Assembly (NCBI GenBank): GCA_013397845.1
Contig: VZTG01010317.1
Span: 181,444 to 245,443, forward strand
Origin: Melanocharis versteri
Lineage: Eukaryota > Chordata > Aves > Passeriformes > Melanocharitidae
Length of the DNA stretch: 64,000 nt
Direction of reading: 5' to 3'
The position numbers and the translations under genes were made by a program. Under the pieces are notes generated by a model. That model made no database searches. It saw only the letters and a program-made list of their open reading frames with translations, and was not told the origin of the DNA. This document shows, one piece after another, positions 55,002 through 64,000 of this stretch. Position 1 is the stretch's first letter. Each line of letters starts with the position of its first letter.

Positions 55002-58000
55002 CTAGGAGAAAGAAAAGTTCATAAAAAAACAATGAAAATCATGTCAAACTCAAGTTAAATGCTTAGAATAGGTATTAGGTCCAAGAGATTCATTGCTCCC
55101 CAAACTTATAAAAGCTAAACATCTTCAGTTTTTTACATAAAATGAAGCCAGTAAAATCAAAGTTGTATTTAACCAACATAAACCAAATTTTGTGAAACCC
55201 TGAGGTAAACAAATGTAGAAAGATTTCCTGGCAGAAGTCAAGGCAATCTTCCCACCCAGCAGATTACTGAAAGGCTTAGCCCCTTTCCCAATCCACATTT
55301 CTGTCCATACCAAAAAGCCATTAACATAGGCCCCTGAGCCCATCTTTAGGGCTGTGTTATCCACAAGGAATGTTGAGTCCTACCAGTGAATACAAACTAC
55401 ATTAGCTGTTGGAGAAGGTTTCCAACGGAGCAAAACCCAACAAATCAAGACAGCACAAAATTCTAGGTAATACAGTAGTGCCATTTTTACATGTGTACAG
55501 TCACCACTTGCAACAATACATTTTAAAACTGCATTTTCCTTCAGTGAATATAGAAAACCAGGGTCTTTTCCATTTTTATGCTTTATTCCATGTGCAGCTT
55601 CAAGAATCATAGTCTACAGCAGTATAAAGACTAAGCATTCTAAAAGTAGACTTCAATTCAGAAAACAAGCTACTGGAATATTCAGAAGTGGCTTAGCTAC
55701 AAAGACTCTAGAATCTATGGGTTTTACAAGAAATGGGAATCTGAGACATACATATTCATGCATAATACTTACATCAAAAACAACTACAAACTGAGATATG
55801 AAAAACCTTTTTTTCATTAAAATGTATTTACTCATTGTGACATTGCATTGCCACTTCCTGGCAGCCACCAGCAAAATGCAACTGAAACATGCTGGACACC
55901 TGCCAAGTCCTTATGCAACTCCAAGTCAGCTCTGCGTACTGTACACTACATGCTGTACATATGAGCAAAATGACTCTCACTACAGAAAGACAAAGTTACT
56001 TAGCCTCAAAAGGGAGAGAAAACAGGGTGAGGTTTAAGAGAGTTTTTTGGTTTGCTTGTTTTTTTCTTCCAATACGCTTTAGACCAACTACTGACAGAAG
56101 TCAAAAAATTGATGTCTGTAACACACTGTTAGGATTTGAGGCATACATTGTTAAGTATCCCTAATGGGAAAAGATCTTGGCTCCAAAGGCCATTTCTATC
56201 CTACACTATGCCCAGAGAATGCACCACTAGGAGCAGTGGTACTACATGAAACTGAGGGCTTGACTTTCCACACTGAAAAGCAGAAGCCTGAGCAAGCACA
56301 GGAGATGGGCACAACTCCTCAGGACAACCTCCTCACCTCCCAGCACCTGAGTCACATCTCAGTAACTAACTGTGGTTTCTCAGGTAGCATTTCCTTCGAT
56401 TAAGGACTGTGTTGATACAGTTCGTGCTACCCATAAGGATCCACAAAGTGACTGAAGGCAGCCCCCAAAGATCTTTTTCCCTCCAAGAATTCCACATGCT
56501 CCCAAATGCTTAGCATTTCGATTGACTTAAAAAATGTAAACAAGACTGCTGAAGTGGGTAACAGGAAGGTTACACAAATCTACTGTACAAATCATGAAAT
56601 TGATTCTGATAAAAAACTAGCATCTTCTCATCCTCTCAACTCAAAGCCTTTTCAAGACTCAAAATGTTCTGTTGAATCTACCTACTGTAATCCACCAATC
56701 TGGAATAAACAAATAATCTTCGTGCATGCAATTTAAGAAGGCCCGTTAGAAACGGATTATTACAGAAGCCACTGTAACATAAAACACTTGTATATTCACC
56801 TCTGCTACTGAGGCTTCCAGCAGATATCCAACGCATGGAGAGGATATTGAAGTTTAGTAACTACACTTGAATCACAAATCACTGTATTAAAAAGGTCAGC
56901 CAAAGCTGAGAACAACTGGCTTTTCAGAGGACAGGTAGCCTAGCAACAAAGTCACTCGGTCAGATCTGTAATTTCATTACCAGGACTGATGAAGTCTCAT
57001 GATGGGGGACCAAGACTATTAACAGATAGCAGCTACTCCATTCCGAGGTCCACTTTTCACCAGCTCTAACAACGAAAACTAGTGCAGGAGTTTAGTAGTG
57101 CAAGAAGAAAAACCACACACCCCCAAATTCAAAGAGAGAATGGCAAGGGGGAAGAAATGGACTGTATTATGGAATTTTGTTGACTCATCAAAAATATAAA
57201 GCACGGTGGATGTGAGATCCCTGAAGAGGCTTAAAATACACTGCACTAAACCACAGCCACCAGTGCTCAAGAAACTCGGGAGCTTTCTGGGCTTCTGAAG
57301 ACATTACATTTAGACAGCTGTACATTACAGCACAACTGGTTTTGTGTTTGGAATGCAAATTCTAACTGAGGAGCAGTACCACAGGAGCAACAGTTTTGGT
57401 GGCTCCTGAAATTTAAGAATTATTCATAATCCAAACAGCCTGAGCAACAGTCCAAACAACAGTCAGCCCTTTGTATCGCAAAGTCTGTTTGAAACACTTC
57501 AGAGACCTATGGCTGATGGCAGGCATAGTCTAGCAGTAGCCAGGAGCTTTTAAATTCAGTACTAATTTTATTTATTAAACCTTTATTAAAAGAAAATAAA
57601 TGATGCAATTAAAGCATAGCCATACTTGAAAAATCTTTGTAGCTCAGACAATCATATGCCAGTTTTAGGGGCGTGTCCAAGTTATTAGACCATAACAGAG
57701 CCATTAACACGGTCAAGATCAATGTACAGACTTGTAGCAAACACACATCTTTCCTTATGGAAAGATACTGTTTAATTTTTGTGCTTTAAGAACAAGATAC
57801 CAATACTGGATATATTAACAGCAATTGCTACTTAGACAATGCTTCATGTTCACAACACTCAACTGAAATAACTCCACACTCAACTCTTGCATCTCCCTTG
57901 TGGCTTTAATGCTTTCATTAAAAAAATGAAACTTTCTGTCCAATGAAGACAGAGACATTTCTATCCACAAAGCTGTGAATAAATAAGGAAGCTCAAGACT

Positions 58001-58899
58001 GCTAATTAAAGCACCAAACAAAACAGAGTATTTAATTTGGTTTCTGGAAGTGTTTTACGCATGTGCCAATATGGAAAAATGTCTTCTTAGAGGAAGAAAA
58101 TTAATTTTCCAGTAACGTTAGTTTACAGTGAGTTAACTGAAACAGTTTTTTCCTACTAACTACGCCAAAAATACATTTAACGAGTGAAAAATGTTTGCTC
58201 CTTCCTTCCAAGCACATTATGGACCTACAAGCAGAAAGCAGCAAAGAGGAATAAAGAAAAAATACACTGCTCTTATCAGACTGGCACAGCAGTAAGCGAA
58301 GTCTATGCTGCATGCTAACTCTCACAGTTACCAGTATCTCTATTCCCAACCACAAGCTGGAAAACTAAAAAATACAAGGAAGGAGAATTGGACAGGAAAA
58401 ATTGATTTTTCCACTCTCCCCACAGATTTCACAAATTTAAAACGGAATAATTTCTTAAGGTTAAAAAGTTTAATGTGGCAACAAATTCACAAACTGCTTT
58501 ATTTCAAATGAAGGTTTCCCCTATCAGCACCTGAATTCTGAACAACCACTAACCTTAAAAGTTAAGTCTGTAATCCAAAAAAAATTGAAGACATTTTTTC
58601 TTCCTGGTCTTCTTGATCAATTATTGTTCTTTCTCATGTGTCATCATGAGTAACATTTTTGACAGGTCATTCCTCTATATTCTGCTTTCCATGTATAACC
58701 ACATTATGATTTATACCATCAGGTGACAGCCACAGGATGTGAAACAAAAGACATAGTATTCCTGATGATCAATGTAGACTAGATTTCTACCACTAGTTAA
58801 CTCAGCAGATTTAAAACTAATTTAAAAAACAGTAAAATATTTTTCATAATGGAGCTGGTAGACCATTCTGATTAAAAGAAAAAAATATCAGGATAAATA

Positions 58900-59130
58900 C
58901 CAGGACAGAGTTTTTCACCCACAAGGTGGCTGGGAACCGGGACAGGCTCCACAAGGAAGTGGTCACAACACCAAACCTGACAGAGTTCAAGAAGATTTTA
59001 GACAATGCTGCCTGGCACATGGTGTGACTCACAGAGTTGGGATTCTTGCACAATGTCAGGAATTGGACTCGATGATCCCAGTGGGTTCCTTCCGACCCAG
59101 TACATTCTATGATTCTATTCTATGATTTTA
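58900..59130 (+). mobile_element. CR1 LINE 3' end with terminal repeats
   Basis: The + strand reads GGACTCGATGATCCCAGTGG, GTTCCTTCCGACCCAGTACA and closes with ATTCTATG units, the CR1 terminal repeat. It is 5' truncated and antisense to FBXL5. Confidence 0.85.
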
Positions 59131-62100
59131 TGAAAAAAACTAACTGATTTTTAGAATAGAATAGCATCAGGAAAAAAAAGCAGCAGGCATTACTAGTCAG
59201 CTGTATCTTTTCACTGTTATATTTTTAGGTATTAGCACTCTGCATATGCAATAGCACTAAAATTCAAAGGACAAACCTGGACTCTGCAGAGCTATTATCT
59301 CAATTTCAGGCACAAGAAAACGGAGGAACAAAGACAATAACAAGGTGTGCCTGTGTCAACACCTAGAACATGTGGTTTCATGTTATACTTAATCGGCTGA
59401 AAATTAGGGCGTGGGGATGGAGGAAGCACACCGAAGGAGCAGCCCTGCCTTGAACTGTTCATTCCTGCTGCTTCCCTGCAGCTGCAAGATGAACCCATCT
59501 GGTCTACTAACCCAGAGAGGAGCTGTGCCTTTTACTGGGTTCATTTTTCACCTGGTTGGAGCACTAGCAACACCCAGCTATAAGCCATGTCTTACTTAGG
59601 AATCCACAAGTTCAGTTGATATTGTCCCCAAGGAAGAACTCGGGTGCTGAGATAGCCTATCCAAGAGAATGACTGTCCTCAGTGCCCCCTCTCCTTGGCT
59701 TGCTCTTTATGTAAAGGTATATGAGGTGAACAGTAAGATATTTAGCTAAACTGCTTCACACTCCCACCTGTTTACATGTATGAAGCCTTAAATCAGGGGA
59801 GAAATCAGTTTTCTCCCCTGGGCACTTTTCTTGGCAATGGGTCAACCCTAAATAACAGCCATTAGTTAGGCAGGAAGGACAGAATGTGGCAGAACTCAAC
59901 AAGAAATCCAAAACTTTCAAATGCCCTTCTTTCTGTTGTTGTCTTCCCTATGCAACCCTGTCCTTTGTGTAATCTCAGCTGTTTTGCAGCACTACTAAAA
60001 TCTTGAAATAGCTTTTCAAAAAACCCAACCAAACAAAAAACACACAAGCCAAAACCAACCAACAAACACTATACAAGATTCAGGCACACAAAATCACAAA
60101 ATTATTTTGTTTTCAAAGAACACTGGCAACAGGGAAGGTAAAACCTCATATTCTATTTTCAAAGGCTAAGATCAAGATGATAAATGCCAAGCACAAGGGA
60201 GCAGTGAAAAAACCTCTTGTATTTCCATTTTTATTGGGGTCTTCCATATCACTGTCTTGTACTACACCCATGGTCCATTTTGCCTAATGAACACCTATAG
60301 ATCAGGTTTTGAATCATGAAGAGTATTTCACAATGAGACATGAATAACAACATGGGACTAACTCGACCAAGATTTTCAGTGATGCAATCTCCTACAAGTC
60401 AGATCCCCTTGGGGCTCACAGCAGAAAGCACAGCTCAAGAAGCACTGATAAAATCAGCTAAGCCTCCTTCACCATGAGATTTCCACCGGTAGAAGTCTAC
60501 CAAGGATGGAAGAACAAAGGCTGTCACCAGGACTGTAGAAAAAAACCAAAAAGAATAAAAAATTTAAAACCAAGTAAAAATCTACTAAATATAAGAGCTA
60601 TGAGGGCCTTGAATGAAAGCATGATGAACACTTGCAACTATGCTTTATTTATCTGTGTCACACTATTCTAGATGCCATGGAAGACTTCCTTCCTTATATC
60701 CTCAAGGATACAGGTTCCTGCCAAGATCTGCTCTTCTGGCTTTCTGTGAGGTCATACCTCCCACGAGTGAAGTCTCCCTCTGCAGTAACTCACAAAACAG
60801 AACCCCAGCAAAAATGTCTTTGCACCTCTGCATTAGCCTCACTACAATTTCCTAACACAAAGGTGGGAACTGGAAAAATTTACTCCAGCTTACTCCATCT
60901 TGGGCACTAACTGCAAAAGCAAAAAGCCAAGTCTCTCAAGAATTACAACTTGCACTATTTAACCAGTTAAAGCATATTCTAGGATAGCTGCACAAAACCT
61001 GCACTAACACTGATACACACTAATTACAGTTCCTGGATTTTTAGAAGCATCCCTTCATTTCTTTCTTTTTTTTTTTTCGTAACACAGAATGTGAGAGACT
61101 AAATTGTTGCTTAAAGCAGAGAAGGAAAAAGGTGGATTGTTACTGCTCTCCAGAGCAGACTGGGAGAGAGGATGGAAGATCAGAAAGATGTGAAGGGTGA
61201 ACAGAAAACTTTTTTCATACAGCACAAGGGCAAAGATATTTAATAAGCAATTACTTGGGAGAAAAAACTACTGCCATGTCAGGCAAAAAATATAAAAAAA
61301 GCATCTGGTAAGTAAGAAAAAAATAGGTGTTTTGATAGACAAAATTAAAGAAACGATGAGAAAGTAGCAACAAGTGCTAGAAGTGTCCTGAAAAAAAGAG
61401 TGAAATTGCTATGCAGGTCTGAAGAGCCTTAATAAAACGCCAAACATATTTTACCACTGTCGTCCCCCGTTACAGACCCCCTGTGGCACACGAAACACAT
61501 TTATTTTAAAATGTGGATGTTTAAAACACACTGTCACTTCCAGATTCATTTTCAAAATATTCTTCTTCAGAAAAAAAATAATTCAAAGCTCTAATTTCCC
61601 AAAAGGTATGGCAAAAAGTTACTGAACTATCCAGCATCCAGAAGCTAAGATGGAAAGATAACTGCTACAGCCCCTGATGAAATAGACACGGACAACAAAT
61701 TGCTCACCTATCTCTGGATGCTAATGAGAAGGTTTAATTTCCTTCTATCAAGGAAGGAATTTCCTTCCATCTTTTGCCTGCAGTGACAGCATAGTCCAAC
61801 ATCTGCAGACTTACTAGGACAAAACATCTCAGGTAGCTCTTTCATTCTGAACATAGGTGAAGGCAGATGCTCAATGCTACAGGACATTAACTGGGAATAA
61901 CCAAATACTATTAATTTCTAAATCAACATACACCCTACTTGAAGCAACACTGGAAAACGAATGGCAGTGTACTGAAATACTGAAAAGATATTTCAAAAGG
62001 AGAACAACAGCTTTACCAACATTTTTTTATTAGAAACACAGATACACTTATCTTCTTGGAACAGGCATTTTCTGTTCTCAAGGGCATCAAGGGAAAAACA

Positions 62101-62438
62101 TTTTACTTTGAAACAGTAAGTCCTACGTTAATAATTGGTCCAGATTTTCAGATTTCAGTCCCCCTGGCTGCCACAAAAAGTGTGATCTTCATGTGATCAT
62201 ATAATGCTCTGTCCAACACTTTACAATGCCAAAACAGCTTCATTCAGGAGTATTTTTCACTCCTAAACAGTTCATCATATGATGTCATAAGAAAATCACA
62301 AATTTAACACATGAAAACAATTCATTCTCTTCAACAGAAGTGAAAGCTTGCCAGGAAGAGAATCAACAAATATTAAAGAGAAATGCAAGTTACCAAAAGA
62401 TACTTTCTAGGTGTATGGAAGTTTTGAAAAGAATCCTA

Positions 62439-62439
<1 letters not shown>

Positions 62440-62478
<39 letters not shown>
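62440..62478. repeat. A39 homopolymer
   Basis: Thirty-nine consecutive A in FBXL5 intron 1 (T39 in its transcript). It may be the tail of a short retroposed sequence to its left; see findings. Confidence 0.95.
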
Positions 62479-62479
<1 letters not shown>

Positions 62480-64000
62480 ACCTGAAAAACAAGAACACTT
62501 GACTGCAGGTAAGTCAAACAGAACAGCACTTACACCTCAAATTAGAAAGACAGAAAACACAAATTATAAGAGAAGAAAAACAATACTTTAAGTCAACTAT
62601 TTAACCGGAAAGGCAGATGACAACAGCAAAACAACGTCTCCTTTGCTCAAGTCTTCATGAAAAAAATTAATTAGGAAAAATATTTATGGCAATTAATTTT
62701 TAGCAAAGAGTCAGAAGTGTAGACTAGAAAAGAAAAATACTAGTTAAATATTTATGCAAGTTCAATGCATTCAAGTCAGCAGAATATGACAAAATTGATC
62801 CAAATTTCCAGGAAGAACTAGCCAAAGTAATTACTGAACCATGAGAAATTAGTGCAGAATCTTTTGTAGAAAGATGAGATCACAGGAGACTGAAGTCAGG
62901 CAAACAAAAGAAGGACCTTAGATGTTTTCACTCAAACACCCAAAGGTTTCACAATGAAGCTGAGCTATTAAGGCAGCTGCTCCCTCCTGCCATGGCTCAT
63001 CCTGTTCCTTCCTCCCATACTGACAACCTGGTTCTGGAGCTTGTTTGACCTCTTAGTGAGCCAGTTTTACTGAATCACCTTTCGCTTCAGTTCCCTAGAT
63101 GAACTAGCTGCTCATCAAGGAGCCAGACAAGCACAAAGGATATCATCAGCAATTAACCCTTCCAGCAGCAGCCAGTTATTACATCCACTCAGTCACAGAA
63201 TGAAGTCTCACACTAGTTTTGAGAAGCAGACAGAAAGACATGAGAACAAGCCATCAAACACCTGTAACTGCATTACAGCATTTAAGAGTGCAACCATTTT
63301 CCCTGTTCCTAAAGCGCCCTAAACTTGCTGGGCAATTCTGTAACACAAAAATTTGAAAACATGCTTTGGCTGCAGTAACTCCACAATAGAGGAGGAAGTT
63401 TGAAATCCCATACTGGAAGATCAGGTGTCTTGTTTCTGGGGAAGGCCTAGGCAAAATTTAATCAGAGTCTGTACATACACCAGAGTCTGCTACTTCAGTA
63501 GTCCCTATCTTGAAGCTATAAGAGGTAACAATTGGCCAGCACAGATTTGTTTAGAAAAAAACAATCTGACTTCCTTTTGATAAGATAACCAAACTACTTA
63601 CAAGGAAAATGGTACATGTTACAGATCATGATTTCTCTAAGGTTTTTGGTACTGTTTTGCCTTACAGCAAACTGAGTCTGCAGGAAATCGCGGGGTAGCT
63701 CAAGCACTTGCAAACAGTGCTCTCAAGCACAAGCTACCAGCTTCCAGCCAAACCAAAATGAGATTTTCATTATCAGCTGAAATCTGTGTTGTCTTGTTCG
63801 TCACAGATACAATACTTTCAGACACAGCTAGGAAAGCTGGTGGTACACAAGTGGCACATTCTCAAGTGCAGAAAACACAAGACCATAATGCGACAACAGA
63901 AACTGCCTCACTGGACATCAGCATGCTGACTTGGATGAGCACATACTGCTACATACAGCACAGGAGTCTAATGACAAAAACGAAAGGGAATTTGAGCATC

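Larger units (their letters stand above)
55002..64000 (-). other. FBXL5: FBXL5 intron 1 (continues beyond window)
   Basis: At least 9 kb without any sequence resembling exon 1 (which should encode the APHWRMK motif with His15) and without a CpG-rich promoter. It holds a CR1 tail (58900-59130) and a 39-base A run (62440-62478). The transcription start therefore lies right of the window. Confidence 0.8.

Noticed and set aside
62340..62591. Open frame with a poly-Lys run
   Set aside because: The lysines come from the A39 homopolymer, not from a gene.
55002..64000. Search for FBXL5 exon 1 in the right end of the window
   Set aside because: No minus-strand stretch encodes the expected APHWRMK or GLYCDK motifs and there is no CpG-rich region; exon 1 must be outside.

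Overview
The window is vertebrate nuclear DNA, almost certainly from a bird. It is AT-rich and has intron-split genes with GT-AG splice sites. Its recognisable repeats are nearly all CR1 LINE fragments, including the avian 3' tail (GGTTTGGGTTGGAAGGGACC and the ATTCTATG end repeat), plus one degenerate ERVL-like LTR. I see no bacterial genes, CRISPR array, tRNA or rRNA. I cannot name the species from sequence alone.

Two convergent (tail-to-tail) protein genes fill the window. The left half (404-31008, + strand) is the 3' two-thirds of CC2D2A, a ciliary transition-zone protein. Its 22 exons join in frame into 1,030 codons plus stop. They cover the end of the coiled-coil region, the C2 domain and the C-terminal transglutaminase-like fold. 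The N-terminal part lies left of the window. The right half (about 33430-55001, - strand) is FBXL5, the iron-sensing F-box subunit of the SCF ubiquitin ligase that degrades IRP1/IRP2. Exons 2-11 are present and join in frame into 661 codons plus stop. Exon 1, with the start codon, first hemerythrin ligand and promoter, lies right of base 64000, so 55002-64000 is intron 1.

Layout: 1-403 CC2D2A intron; 404-31008 CC2D2A exons, with an ERVL-like LTR (about 5550-5990), a nested CR1 cluster (8640-10320), an ancient CR1 copy (16390-16985) and a CR1 tail (24825-24897) in introns; about 31009-31430 CC2D2A 3' UTR; about 31430-33430 intergenic, holding a CR1 reverse-transcriptase fragment; 33430-34017 FBXL5 3' UTR; 34018-55001 FBXL5 exons with three CR1 copies in introns 9 and 10; 55002-64000 FBXL5 intron 1 with one CR1 tail and a 39-base A run.

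The two genes are neighbours in human 4p15 and do not share a pathway: one works in cilia, the other in iron homeostasis. The most interesting signal is a 21-nt in-frame microexon candidate at 22914-22934 in CC2D2A, with a long pyrimidine tract before it and UAG motifs after it. It is the kind of exon included in photoreceptors under Musashi control. No wholly new biological system was found.
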